Shown piece after piece: positions 11,619 through 24,255 of a stretch of DNA of 64,000 nucleotides; the first letter of the stretch is position 1; each line of letters opens with the position of its first letter. Source of the DNA: Gordionus sp. m RMFG-2023 (Eukaryota > Nematomorpha > Gordioida > Chordodea > Parachordodidae). The stretch covers positions 5,319,475 to 5,383,474 of the forward strand of contig NC_088775.1 of the NCBI RefSeq assembly GCF_954871325.1, in the 5' to 3' direction. The translations under genes were made by a program, and so were the position numbers. Below the pieces are notes generated by a model. It ran no database searches. It was not told the origin of the DNA and saw nothing but the letters and a program-made list of their open reading frames with translations.

Positions 11619-12316
11619 ATTTTTAATATCTTTCTTGAGTATATGATGGTTTTTTACTTTGCAAACTGTCAAATATTTATTGCATTTATTATATTTTACC
11701 TTGAGTCATGAAAGTTTTTAATCCAACATTTTTTATTATTTTTTTTTACAATATATTATATAATACAATTATCTTATTTTGTTAAAAATTTATATTATAA
11801 AATAAATTATATTAATTTAATATTGTGCAATTAGATTATATTTTCAAAATACTATTTAATATACATGCATTTTTTTAAATAGCGATTTATTTTTATTTTA
11901 TAAATTAAATAGTAAATACATATTATATTCTCATAATATATACCATTTTTTTATAAATTAAATATTAGTTTTATTTTTTTTAAATGCAATATAAAATATA
12001 GTATATGCTCAAAATATTATTACCATTTTTATGAATATTAGTTTTATTTTTATAAATGCAATATAAAATATAGTATATGCTCAAAATATCCATTTTAATA
12101 AATAACAGTTTTATAATTTTTATAAATTCAATATAATATTATCAAAATATTAGCTTTTTACATGTATTATTTAAATAAAAATTAAAATATCACAAATACA
12201 ATCTTTTATATTCAAAAATATTATTATGGAATATACTTATATCCGGGCCGTAAAAATTTTTTTAAAAAAATATCCGGGCCGGGCCGTAAAATTTTTTTTA
12301 AAAAATATCAGGGGCT
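11619..12316. other. Very AT-rich non-coding gap
   Basis: A segment containing GCAATATAAAATATAGTATATG recurs two or three times at about 11990-12090. A short GC island at 12242-12290 contains two tandem TATCCGGGCC units, like the CCGGGCC blocks in the IFT122 introns. No gene is visible. Confidence 0.5.
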
Positions 12317-13923
12317 TATACTTAAGTCTCTCTATTATTATGGAATGTTTTTAAAAAAAATATTAGGAGAAATTTCCCGAAAGTCGAAATATTAATACCG
12401 ATCTAGCTAAAAAGTTCTTTATTCATTACTTTAATATATGTATTAAAACTGTCATATTTTTTAAACTACTGATTATTGAAATAAAATTATTGGAATACCA
12501 TTATTTAATATTTCGAAAATTTTTTTTAAAATAAATATTTAAAAACATATGCACCTCTTGACAGATGTCTTGCCTATTAAGATATATAAGTTGCAAATGG
12601 TTGAAGTTAAAGGCAAATTGGCTACTAACATATTTTATGATGTTGTAATCAAAACTGAAGATTATATGTTTTTCCAACTTAGGATTGAATTTACCAAGCA
12701 AGAAAATAAATTACCAAATTATGTTTTTACAAAGGTAAATAACATTTTTATTTATCGATAAAATTTAAATGTTACTTGTTGTTTTTAATATTGGTTCTAA
12801 AACATTTTATCAAAAATAATTTATTAAAAGTGAAAAAATATAAATATATATAGAATATTTTATTATGAAAATTGGTTCAACAATAAATTATTATTTATTT
12901 GATAAAAAAATATCCTTGCTTTTTCAACATATTTCATAAAGTTCATTTAATATTTTCTTATACTTAAGTCTCTCTATTATTATGGGATGTTTTTAAAAAA
13001 AATATTAGGAGAAATTTCCAAAAAGTCGAAATATCAATACCGATCTAGCTATAACGTTCTTTATTCATTACATTAATATATGGATTAAAATTGTCATATT
13101 TTTTAACTGATTATTGAAATAAAATTATTGTAATACAATTATTTAATATTTCAAATTTAACCGATAAAATTTAAATTTTACTTGTTGTTGTTGTTATTAG
13201 TTCTAAAACATTTTATCAAAAATAATTTATTAAAAGTTAAAAAATATAAATATATATAGAATATTTTATAATTAAAATTGGTTCAATAATAAATTATTAT
13301 TTATTTGATAAAAAAAAATATCCTTGCTTTTTCAACATATTTCATAAAGTTCATTTAATATTTTCTAATATTTAAGTCTCTCTATTATTATGGAATGTTT
13401 TTAAAAAAAATATCAGGAGAAATTTCCAGAAAGTCGAAATATCAATATCTAGCTAAAACGTTCTTTATTCATTACATTAATATATCGATTAAAACCGTCA
13501 TATTTTTTAAACTATTGATTATTGAAATAAAATTATTGGAATACAATTATTTAATATTTCAAATTTAACCGATAAAATTTAAATATTTTGTTGTTGTTGT
13601 TATTGGTTCTAAAAATTTTATCAAAAATAATTTATTAAAAGTTAAAAAATATAAATATATAGAATATTTTATAATGAAAATTGGTTCAACAATAAATTAT
13701 TATTTATTTGATAAAAAAAATATCCTTGCTTTTTCAACATATTTTATAAACTTCATTTAATATTTTCTAATACTAAGTCTCTCTATTATTATGGAATGTT
13801 TTTAAAGAAATATTAGGAGAAATTTCCAGAAAGTCGAAATATCATTACCGATCTAGCTAAACGTTCTTTATTCATTACATTAATATATCGATTAAAACTG
13901 TCATATTTTTTAAACTAATTATT
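12317..13923. repeat. Tandem repeat, unit about 405 bp, four copies
   Basis: Units start near 12317, 12958, 13365 and 13768, each opening with AAGTCTCTCTATTATTATGG. Units two and three are about 407 and 403 bp and the last is partial. The first is 641 bp because it carries an extra block with an exon-like reading frame (12549-12734). Shared landmarks in order are CCGATCTAGCT, GTTCTTTATTCATTACATT, AACCGATAAAATTTAAAT, TTGTTGTTGTT, ATATCCTTGC and TTCAACATATTTC. Diverged copies occur at 16795-17320, at 22751-22795 (the other side of the inserted Ty3/gypsy element) and at 25934-26070, so the array was once longer. Confidence 0.85.
12549..12734 (+). CDS. Exon-like reading frame inside the first 405-bp repeat unit
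   Basis: An ATG-initiated frame of 62 codons ends exactly at a good splice donor (ACAAAG then GTAAAT), with normal amino-acid composition (YKLQMVEVKGKLATN, EDYMFFQLRIEF). I do not recognise the protein. It lies where the other repeat units have only AACCGATAAAATTTAAAT. Either a gene exon was inserted in this unit, or the array arose by copying intron sequence around this exon. No partner exon was found. It may be the first exon of an otherwise lost gene. Confidence 0.3.
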
Positions 13924-15790
13924 ATAATCTCAGATTGCATTGGTTAGTTTTTATATCGTATCATATGATTTAGTAGATGTACACTATGTCATTTACAAAA
14001 GTCATTAATTTCATTTAATATTACTTGAGTCTTTACTGTCATTACCGCTACCGCTATCGCTCTCTAATTAATATATGAAGCAAAGATATCATTGATAATT
14101 ATTTTTAAAAATTCATAAACAAATGAAACATTTGGGATAGGGTTTAAATTTTTTTTTTAATTTTTGGTCCCCGTGATGCTGTTTTAGATCAGGTTAAAAT
14201 AATATAATACATTTCATCGACTTTGAACTGTTTCGAAGGACCAGAATTAAAAATAAATCTCTTTAACTATGATTGAAGGAAGTTACTATATGATATACTT
14301 ATTTCAACGGGGTGAAAAGAGGGGGAGAAGTGTGTTCAATCATTAAGCTTCTATCTAGCCTATGCATATAAAACAAAATTATATCGGTAGGACAGATTCA
14401 ATTATTGCTCAAATCTAAATAATAAATCTATCATTCCACTTTAATATATTTATTATATAAGTCTCAGATTGCATCGGACAATTTATATATCGTATCATAT
14501 GATTTAGTAGAGGTACACTATGTCATTTACAAATGTCATTAATTTCATGTAATTTGTTTAAAAATCATATAATTTAACGAAAATCTTTATCCTATTTTAT
14601 ATATTTTTTAACAAATATTATAAAAAATGTATCCCTTTTCAAAACTAATTCAATTTCTGTTAGTTAAGCGAGTTCTATTATACTTATTTAGCAAAATTGA
14701 AAATCTAAAAAACTAAAAAATATTTCTATAAATTCTGATGAAAACAAAAATGTGTTATACTTCAAAAACATTTTTTAGACGTTAAAAACCTCTCTATCTT
14801 ATTAATATGCCCCATCCTTTTAACAAGTTAGCACCTCAAGTTCAATATTATTTATTAAATTTAGGATAGAAACGTTAAATTATAAAATTTAAAGAAATTA
14901 GCAAGATTTCTTATTATATCCTTGTGACTTTTCAATTAAGTGATTTTAAAACAGCTTTAGATATTATTAATGGTTTCAATTTAAATCGACTTGTTTAACT
15001 AATTTAACATATCTATTCTTAAAATATGGATGAATATAGTAGCTAGGAAGAGTTTGATTTGCAAAATTCCAAAAATCTTTTATTAAATCCTTTGTTATGG
15101 ACTTTAAAATGTTTTCACAAATCTAGGGAAGAGTTTTGCAATTTTAAAAATTTCTTTAGTACGAAATAATATTGGATAGCTACTCATAATAACAAACATT
15201 TTTCCCCGTATTTGATTTTTCTAAGGCGATTGATTTCTATTTTTTAAATTTTTCATTCACATTAATCAAAAATTTTTTACTTTAAATAAACTCAAAATAT
15301 TTGTGAAGAAGAATTTTTTTCAAAGTCTAATTTGAAAATTATTTCATTAATAAATAAATAATATTACTTGTAACGTCTCCACTATCATTACCGCTACCGC
15401 TACCGCTATCTAATTAATATATTAAATTATAAACAAATATATACTTGATATTTTTTTATAAATGCCTAAACAATTGAATATTTGGGGATAGGGTGGTAAT
15501 TTTTATAAATTTTTGGCTCCTTTGATGCTGTCTTAGAATAGGTAAAAGTAATTTAACATATTATATTAATTTTGATTGTTTAGAAAGTCCAGAATTAAAA
15601 ATAAATTCTAGGGATAGGTGTAGTCAATCATTAAGCTTCTACCTCGCCTAAATATATAAAAAAAGAGATAATATCCGAAGAACAGATTCAATTATTTATC
15701 AAATCTAAATAATTTATATTGTATCATATGATTTAATAGATATACAAGGGTGATTTATAACTGTCATTAGTTTCATATAATATATCACAA
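13924..15790. repeat. Composite tandem repeat, unit about 535 bp, partly interrupted
   Basis: Two modules alternate. Module A (CTCAGATTGCAT, ATCGTATCATATGATTTA, GTACACTATGTCATTTAC) lies at 13924, 14459, about 15710 (partial) and 22951. Module B (GTCATTACCGCTACCGCTA, GGACCAGAATTAAAAATAAA, CAATCATTAAGCTTCTA) lies at about 14030, 15370 and 22795. One full A+B unit is 13924-14458. Between 14560 and 15360 an unrelated 800-bp block interrupts the array; it holds only short frames. The array probably once continued to 23.04 kb and was split by the Ty3/gypsy insertions. Confidence 0.75.
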
Positions 15791-15959
15791 GAATGAATGT
15801 GCAAAAATCAAAAAATATTAATCACAAATAAAAATTCTAAGAATGAATGCGCAAAAAAAATTTAAAAAAAATATTAATCACAAAATAAAATGCTTATTAC
15901 AGAAAATGACTCCACGCTAACATGATACACATAACAATACCTATAACAGATCTTATAAT

Positions 15960-16795
15960 TATTAAGTAGTGATTGTCAATCGAATACCAACCATGCTATG
16001 AACATCGAAGTAATCGATGAAGATGACGTCACAAACACAGATGTTAAAGAATATAATCTTCAGAATCTGGAAGTGTACAATCTGGGGGTCAACGACACCA
16101 GATATGATGCGTACAACATAACGGTGAGCATCAACAACATACCCATATTGATGCAAATAGACACCGGTACTAAGTACACAATACTTTTGAAGCTAACATC
16201 TAAGACTGTAGGCATAGCCACGACGCATAAGACGGATATGAAAGTGACAGGGTATGACGGTAGCGCCATTAAGGTATTATTTCTGGCCAATGTGAACGTT
16301 AAGTTTGAAGGTAACTCACAACAGTAGTGGATTGTGATAAGATCCCCCTGTTAGGGCTTATGTGGCTCCATGCCAACAACATATTAAAAACGTTCTTCGT
16401 GGGTAACATAGAGAATGATCTCTAGAAGGTGATCTCGACAACAAAAAACGACCTCGACTTACTCCTACAAATCCAAAATGGTCAGACAAGAGAAAGTTCA
16501 CTTGAAGCCTGATGCCGTGCCTAAAATCATATGGTCAAGGAGAGTTCCGTCTGCCAAGATCAATGCAACGACTCAGAAATTGGATGGCAGGCTGAAGGAC
16601 AACATGAACCTTGCTCAAAAAGAATCTAGATGCCGGATACAAGGCACAAGCGATCCGATTGGGAAGTTAACTAAGGGCTACATTTGTTCTATCAAGCCAT
16701 CGTTAGAAGACTGCATCATGAACATGGGTAGCGTATTGCGTGGCGATCATGAGTGTCGATGGCGTTTACCACACAACATATTCAAAGTTTCTGCA
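15960..16795 (+). mobile_element. Ty3/gypsy fossil fragment, GC-richer than its surroundings
   Basis: This is a broken piece of a Ty3/gypsy LTR retrotransposon: an aspartic protease around 16.0-16.3 kb (active-site IDTGTKYTI) followed by a piece of the region preceding the reverse transcriptase at about 16.48-16.8 kb. No reverse transcriptase core, integrase or LTR accompanies it. It is clearly interrupted (at least two breaks) and truncated at both sides, ending abruptly in a 405-bp repeat copy near 16795. Its base composition is much less AT-biased than the flanks, suggesting a different source or a younger insertion than the local repeats. Confidence 0.7.
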
Positions 16796-17320
16796 TTATT
16801 ATGGAATGCTTAATAAAAATATCATATTATAAGAAAATTCCAGAAAGTGAAATATTAATACTGATCGATTTGGCTAACATTTTATTCATTTACATAGAAT
16901 ATTTTATTATGAAAATTAGTTCAACAATAAATTATTATTTATTTTATAAAAAAGAAATATCCTTGCTTGTTCAACATTTTTTATATTTTATGGTAAAGTT
17001 CATTTAATGTTATATTTTCCACTTAAGTCTCTGTATTATTTTGGAATGCTTAATAAAAATATCATATTATAAGATAATTCCAGAAAGTGAAATATTAATA
17101 CTGATCGATTTGGCTAATACATTTCATTTACATTGATATATTGATTAAAACTGTAATATTTTTTAAACTTTTGATTATTGAAATAAAATTATTGGAATAC
17201 AATTATTTAATATTTTAAATTTAACCGATAAAATTTAAATTTTACTTGTTGTTGTTGATATTGGTTCTAAAACATTTTATCAAAATTAATTTATTGAAAG
17301 TTAAAAAATATAAATATATA
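16795..17320. repeat. Diverged 405-bp repeat copies, target of the LTR element
   Basis: Two partial copies of the 12.3-13.9 kb repeat lie here: 16795-17010 and about 17015-17320 (ATTATTATGGAATGC variants, AACCGATAAAATTTAAAT, TTGTTGTTG). The second stops inside the motif AAATATATATAGAATATTTT. The remainder of that motif resumes at 22751, on the other side of the Ty3/gypsy element. Confidence 0.8.
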
Positions 17321-20300
17321 TGTTGCATGTGCGCATGTGCGCTATTATTTTATTACTTATATTTAAACAGTTAAACTATTATATATTTAAATATTAAAAG
17401 TTCAGTTATATATCTTAAGGCAACAGAATATTTAGATAAATAAAATACCAAATTACTATAATAACCATTCTAGATTAAATATTCAAGCCGTATATATTCT
17501 CTTTCATTAGCCTATATTACATCCTGTGCGACCATTCTATAACCATTCTACTTTAAATATTCAAGCCTTATAATTATCTTTTCTCATTATGGTGGAGGAT
17601 AGGGGCATGATGTAAAGATCAAGGTATTGTTGAAGACGTTGGATCTGATTATAGATGAAGCTACAAAAAAATATAAATTATTCGAAACATTGGATAAAGA
17701 GATGGCTGTGAGTATCATGGATAACATTGATAATTTATCATATCAAATGAAAGATTTAGTACAAAAGAAAGTCGAAAAGAACAAGATCACACGTATTTTG
17801 GAGTTGTTCAATACAAAACCGGACAGACTTGAGTCTTCCAGAGAGTATTTCGATAGACTGAAAGGGTATGCTTCGGGGCTCAATCCTGAATTTTTGTCGG
17901 TGCAATTTATGTTGAATTGTCGTAATGAAAAGCTAAAAACAAGGTTGATAGAAGAAAATACTACAGAGATTAATATTACAGAGGACATTGTTGTCAAATT
18001 TCAACTGTTGGAAATTAATAATAATAAAACATATGTAGAGAAAGATTCTTGGAGAAGAGAGGATAGAACCGATTGGCAAGGATATTCGTCTTGGAAAGAG
18101 AACAAGCAGACTTTCAAGGCCAACAACAACTACAACAATAACAACAACAACAACAACTACAACAATAATAACAACAACTACAACAATAACAACAACAACT
18201 ACAACAATAACAACAACAAAAATTTCAAAAAACAAGAAATTATACAAACGCCATATAATTTGAGGCCAAGGAATAAGATATATTTTATTAATGATTTTAT
18301 GATTAATATGCAACTTAATAATCTTAATTTTTCTTTTTTGATAGATACGGGTTCTCCGGTGACATCCTTGCCCATTAAAGATTTTGAAAAGTTGGAGAAT
18401 TATGAAGAAATTGAGTTGGAAAATTGTTCTAAAAAATTATTCTCTTATGAGGGTTCTCCTATCACAGTCGTTGGTCAGGTCTCGAATATTAAGGTTAAAT
18501 ATTTGAATACAATTAAATATTTAAATTTTTATGTATTGGATGGGGAGGGACCACCTCTTTGTGGTCAAGGCTGGATTAAAGAATTTGACATAATCAAATT
18601 CAACGTTGATGTAAACACTATTAATAATAATGAGATAGGAGATAGGGTAAATTTTTTAACTTTTAACAATCCTTTCAAAGATACTGATAAATTTTATAAA
18701 AAAATTTATGTCATTCAATCGTTATTTACTAAAAAAGGGTATTTTGAAGAGAGTTGTGACATCAACAAACTAATTAAGAAATTTGAATGTGTTTTTAATG
18801 ATAGAATTGGAAAAGTCAAGAATTTTGAAATAGACATTTTATTAAAAAATGACTTTAAGCCAAAATTTGTGAAGGCCAGGAGAGTGCCCTTCGAGTTAGA
18901 AGAAGAATTAGAAAACACTATAGAACAATGGCGACAGCAGGGAGTGATTAAGCGTGTCAGATTTTCACAATGGGCCACTCCATTAGTTTTAGTTAAGAAA
19001 AAAGATAATACGTTGAGAATTTGTGCTGACTTTAGAATTACTGTAAACCCACAATTAGAAAGGTTCGAATATCCGCTTCCAAGGATTAATGACATAATTG
19101 CTAAAGTAGGTAATGGAAAGTTTTTTTCAAAGATAGATTTTTCATCGGCGTATCTGCAGATTCCTGTATCTAAAGAAACTTCCAAATTTTTGACCGTCTC
19201 CACACACAAGGGTCTTTTTCAATTTAATAGACTACCTTTTGGGCTTACAGTATCAACTGCGTATTTCCAGAAGACTATGGACGAAATATTTGCTGATATT
19301 AAGGGGGTAAATTATTATTTAGATGATTTATTAATTTTTGGTAAGGATAAGTTAGACAATTTTTATAAATTGAAAAGAGTGTTTGAAAGAATGTTGGAGT
19401 TTGGGCTGATTGGAAATATAAAAAAAAGTGAGTTTTACAAAGAGAGTATAAAATATTTAGGTTATTTAATAAGTGACAAAGGCATTCTACCAATCAAAGA
19501 AAAAATTGATTCTATAAGTACAATGACCGAACCTAAGAACAAGGATGAATTACATTCTTGGTTGGGTCTTATGAATTATTATTCTAGATTTATAAGAATT
19601 TTTCTAAATTAGCAGCTAATTTATATATTTACTTAAAAGGGGTAATAAATTTTGTTGGGGAATCAATGAAAGAACTAGTTTTTACGAAATTAGAGAAAAA
19701 TTGTGTAATGCACCAATTCTTGCACCTTATGATAGAAGTAAGGAATTGTTTATTTCAACGGATGCGTCCAATAAAGGCATGGGTGCAGTCTTATTTCAGG
19801 TAGAAGAAGATGGTTTAGAAAGGCCAATTGAGTTTATGCCTAAGGCATGGGCTGGAGCTGAAAAAAGATATTCAATTATTGAAAAAGAAGGATTGTCTGT
19901 TGTTTTGGCAGTAAAAAAATGGAAAGAATATGTAGTAGGTAGGAGATTTAAATTTTTTCGGACCATAAACCACTGGTGAATTTGTTTGGAGTAGATCCTG
20001 TTAAGCTTTACAATATGTCACCAAGACTTCAGAAATGGGCATTTTGTTTAGCTGGTTTTGATTTTGACATTAATTATAGGAGGGATAAGGATCAATTTAT
20101 TGCTGATGGTTTTTCTAGGTTAATAAAGGAAGATATTATTTGTTTTTTTAATATTGATAATGATTTAAGTGACTAGAGAATTTTGAATAATTTAGATATG
20201 ATAAGAAGAGAGACTGTTGAAGATTTAGAACTTATCAAAGTTAAACAATTTATTTTGAATTAAGTGGGAGATTTCACACAGATTAAAGTATATATGGAGC

Positions 20301-22750
20301 TAGGTAAGTTGTTGTTTATTAAAAATGATTGTATTTTTAAGGGAGAGCAGATTGTTATTTCCCAATCGCTAAGAAAAGAAATTCTAAATGTTCTTCATGA
20401 GGGACATATAGGTTTGTCTAGGATGATTGATATTATGGAAAGATATTTTTGGTGGCCCGGGGTTAAAAGAGACATCAAGGAAATTATTTTTAGGTGTAAT
20501 ATGTGTATGGTAAATGCTCCAAAATTACCAAGGGTTAGAAATAATCATTGGGTAGATCCGAGCAGACCCTGGTATTGTATTTTTATTGATTTTTTTGGAC
20601 CCATTAAGAATTATTATGGATTAGTAATAATTGATGTGTACTCTCGATGGCTTGAGATTATCAAGGTTAAAAATATTACTACTAATACCACTATCATGGT
20701 ATTAAATAATATTTTTTCTAGATTTGGTTACCCCGTAGAGTTGGTTTCTGATAATGGACCAGCTTTTAGGTCGTATGATTTTAAAAATTTTCTATTAAAA
20801 AAGGGTATAACACATATATTTACTCCTGCATACCATCCGTCTTCAAATGGTATGGCTGAAAGAGCGGTACGCTCAGCTAAGGATATGATTTATAAATTAG
20901 GTGGTTGGGATGACAGGTTATTGGAAGAGGTGTTATTGAATTATCGCAATACCACTCATTCGACAACCAAAACTTCACCTGCTTTTAGATTATTCGGCAG
21001 GGAATTAAGATGGAAATGGAGTTTTTTAAAAGACGATAACTGTGATAATAGACCTAATGTAAAAAGAATAAATTTCAGAGAATTAACATTAAGCAACTCT
21101 GTCTTTATTAAAGTGGGCTCCAATCAAGAATGACATGTGGGGATTGTCGTTGGAAGAATTAGTAACGTCATTTGGGAAATTCAGGTAGATGATAAGTTTC
21201 TCTTTGTTCATATTGATCACATTAGAAATTATTAATAGGAATATATTGCATTATATTTTTACTTTTATATTGTGGTTACAAATATTAAAGCATCATACAT
21301 GTTCTATCTTTACTAGTTGTGATAATTTTGATTAATAACATTGTTAATATTGAAAATAATTCCTTCTTCCCAATTGTAATTGTTTATTATATTCCAAAAA
21401 AAGGAAATTATGACAATAATTTTTATTATATTCCAAAAAAAAAGGAAATTATGACAATAATTCCCCTTCCCAATTATAATTGTTTATATTCCAAAAAAAA
21501 GGAAATAATGACAATAATTCCCCTTCCCAATTGTAATTGTTTATTATATTCCAAAAAAAAGGAAATAATGACAATAATTTCCCCTTCCCAATTGTAGTTC
21601 CTACTATCACCATATATATGATTTGTTATATAATTCCTTGTTAATCTTAATGTAAGTATTATTTTGATATCATTATTGTAACATTAAATATTAACATTAT
21701 TACGCGTGTAACATTATAAGACTTACCTCCCGCATGTCAAGCGAGCGTTTATTCACTAATTTCAATATTCATTTTTTATATATTTTTTTTGGAGGGAGTG
21801 CATGTTGCATGTGCGCATGTGCGCTATTATTTTATTACTTATATTTAAAATGTCAGTTAAACTATTATATATTTAAATACTTAAATAATTTATATAATGA
21901 GAAAAGATAATTATAAGGCTTGAATATTTAAAGTAGAATGGTTATTAGAATGGTCGCACAGGATGTAATATAGGCTAATGAAAGAGAATTTATACGGCTT
22001 GAATATTTAATCTAGAATGGTTATTATAGTAATTTGGTATTTTATTTATCTAATTTTCAAAAGAAAAACAATACAAGTTATTATATATGAGAAAAAACAA
22101 GTAATTCAAATAAAAATATATGTATTTATATATATATTCTGTTGCCTTAAGATATATAACTGAACTTTTAATATTTAAATATATAATAGTTTAACTGACA
22201 TTTTAAATATAAGTAATAAAATAATAGCGCATAAAAATGAATATTGAAATTAGTGAATAAACGATCGCTTGACATGCGGGAGGTAAGTCTTATAATGTTA
22301 CACGCGTAATAATGTTAATATTTAATGTTACAATAATGATATCAAAATAATACCTACATTAAGATTAACAAGGAATTATATAACAAATCATATATGTATT
22401 TATATATATATTCTGTTGCCTTAAGATATATAACTGAACTTTTAAATATAAATTATTTAAGTATTTAAATATATAATAGTTCAACTGACATTTTAAATAT
22501 AAGTAATAAAATAATAGCACACATGCGCACATTATTTAAATTACTAGTTTTTTCTCATATATAATAACTTGTATTGTTTTTCTTTTGTAAATTAGATAAA
22601 TAAAATACCAAATTACTATAATAACCATTCTAGATTAAATATTCAAGCCGTATAAATTATCTTTCATTAGCCTATATTACATCCTGTGCGACCATTCTAA
22701 TAACCATTCTACTTTAAATATTCAAGCCTTATAATTATCTATTCTCATTA
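17321..22750 (+). mobile_element. Ty3/gypsy LTR retrotransposon fossil with LTRs
   Basis: The 5' LTR spans 17321-17589 (TGTTGCATGTGCGCATGTGC... to ...TCTCATTA). LTR sequence returns at 21803-22750 after a purine-rich stretch. ATATA flanks both sides, consistent with a 5-bp target duplication inside a 405-bp repeat. Parts in order: a gag-like region with an asparagine-rich tract (about 17.6-18.25 kb), protease (IDTGSPVTS, about 18.34 kb), reverse transcriptase (YLDD, about 18.9-19.5 kb), RNase H (about 19.7-20.1 kb) and integrase with an HH-CC type finger and catalytic core (about 20.3-21.1 kb). A roughly 60-bp repeat occurs about four times near 21.37-21.6 kb. The coding part has about three or four breaks. 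The 3' LTR region is about 950 bp and carries LTR sequence in both orientations. Shared LTR stretches are nearly identical, so it is the youngest LTR element here. Confidence 0.85.
21608..22750. repeat. Large inverted repeat in the 3' LTR region of the Ty3/gypsy fossil
   Basis: Sequence at about 21608-21777 (ending with GCATGTCAAGCGAGCG) reappears as its reverse complement at about 22238-22394. LTR sequence itself is present forward (21803-21894), reversed (about 21895-22235) and forward again (22400-22750). This is an inversion or nested-LTR arrangement rather than a simple LTR. Confidence 0.7.
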
Positions 22751-23045
22751 ATATAGAATATTTTAATAGGAAAATTGGTACAGCAATAAATTATTATTTC
22801 AACGGGGTGGGAAGAGGTGGAGGGTTGTAGTCAATTATTAGGCTTCCATCTCGCCTAAATAAGAAAACTAGATAATGTTCGAAGAACAAATTAAATTATT
22901 GCCCAAATCTAAATGATAAATCTATCCTTAAAAATCAATATATTTATTATAATCTCAGATTGCATTGGTTAGTTTTTATATCGTATCATATGATTTAGTA
23001 GATGTACGCTATGTCATTTACAAAGTGAAATTTCATTTAATTGTG
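22751..23045. repeat. Continuation of both tandem repeat families
   Basis: The sequence resumes the interrupted 405-bp unit (ATATAGAATATTTTAATAGG) for about 45 bp. It then switches to module B (TTTCAACGGGGTG, GGCTTCCATCTCGCC) and module A (CTCAGATTGCATTGG at about 22953) of the 535-bp family. Confidence 0.75.
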
Positions 23046-23059
23046 ATATTCTAGATGTG

Positions 23060-23545
23060 AATTTCTATACTTTCTTTTTATATATTATATAAAGTAAATA
23101 ATATAATACCTTCATCATCAAATTAACATGTAAACAATATTATTTTTCATGGAAAGCATAATGTTAAATATATTAAATGTAGATAACATTGGTCAGACTT
23201 AAAGAGTAAAGTATAATCAGATCTTGCTAGGGAAAATAAAAATTCTCACCCTCTATATTTTCTTAATTCAATCAGTTTATTATTTGACCCAATAGATCTG
23301 GTCATTTTAAATATTTATGACTATATTTTATATTAAATTATAATAAGGAAATTTAAAATATAAAATAATTAATACAATGTTTAAAATGATCCATCATTTA
23401 ACTTTTATAGTCAATCGATTGAATTAATTTTTTTTTAGAAATCAATCATACACAAATCTTTAATAATAAATTTAACTTAGCCACATTATGATAAAACAAC
23501 TAATATATTGCAATCAATATAATTTTAAATTATGTGTTGTTAAAA
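23060..23545. repeat. Dispersed repeat, about 470 bp, partner at 26545-27015
   Basis: The segment shares ordered blocks with 26545-27015 in direct orientation: AATACCTTCATCATC, AATATTTATGACT, TAAAATG.TCCATCAT, TTTATAGTC, and CTAATAT.T.GCAATCAATAT. I estimate roughly three-quarters identity by eye. There is no coding content; the family is unknown. Confidence 0.65.
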
Positions 23546-23614
23546 AATCTAATCATTTAAAGATATATTTTTTTATAATTTTAAAGTCTATTTTGTGTTT
23601 AATATAATCTAACA

Positions 23615-23783
23615 ATCAATATTTAAGCCAGGAAGTTTAAGTCTCGAAATTTTTCGTTAATAGATGTTAAACCTTTGCGCCATAAATGGACAATATCTTA
23701 AAGTTTGCATAATATTTTTCCTAATAGGTTATTGAGGATTCGTTTTTAAAAATCAGCCCAAAATGAGCCGGTTAACAACACTA
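23615..23783. mobile_element. hAT-type MITE, TAGTGTTG family, left end lost
   Basis: The right end reads AAATGAGCCGGTTAACAACACTA, with family internal sequence (GTTAATAGATGTTAAACC, ATAATATTTTTCCTAATAGG). The left terminal repeat is absent. Confidence 0.55.
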
Positions 23784-24255
23784 TCCTAAAGATATCGAAA
23801 TTTTAAGATAAAATGTTTTTATTTGTAGCTACAAAATTATTCCAAATTTTACCGGTAGCCAGTGTTACATTTGATGGAGTAACTTAAATATTAAATACAA
23901 AATTTTAAAAATAAAATGATAATCAGGATTTATGAATTAATTTATCACTAAATTTGGTAGACGAATAATTAATTTAAAATATTATTCTTGCCAAAGATAT
24001 TGGTTGTATTTTCCAAGAGAAGGAATGATTTAGTGATAAAATGTCTATTATAAAACGATACCTGGAGGTGTTGTTTTGATATTAACATCTATTAAATAAA
24101 TTTTTAAATAAATAAATAAAAATTTTTGATTACTATTATTCTCCTAATACTTTAATCATCATTTTGATAACTTTTAATATTTCAAAGAAGTGTTAAAAAA
24201 AACTTTATTTTTGAAAATACATTTTTTTTGATTTTCTGGTAAGATCATTTTAAAT
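23784..24255. other. Non-coding gap before the LINE
   Basis: AT-rich sequence with no recognisable coding or repeat structure beyond homopolymers. Confidence 0.4.

Noticed and set aside
14560-15360. Possible F-box gene from a short frame near 14806 (NKLAPQVQYYLLNL)
   Set aside because: The frame stops after about 20 codons and no convincing continuation or splice site gives a longer product.
17933-18313. Minus-strand frame rich in valine and isoleucine
   Set aside because: It is the mirror image of the asparagine-rich tract of the Ty3/gypsy fossil and has no independent coding features.
12317-23045. Polinton/Maverick or Helitron spanning the whole repeat region
   Set aside because: No polymerase B, capsid, Rep/helicase or long terminal inverted repeats were seen; tandem satellites plus LTR insertions account for the structure.
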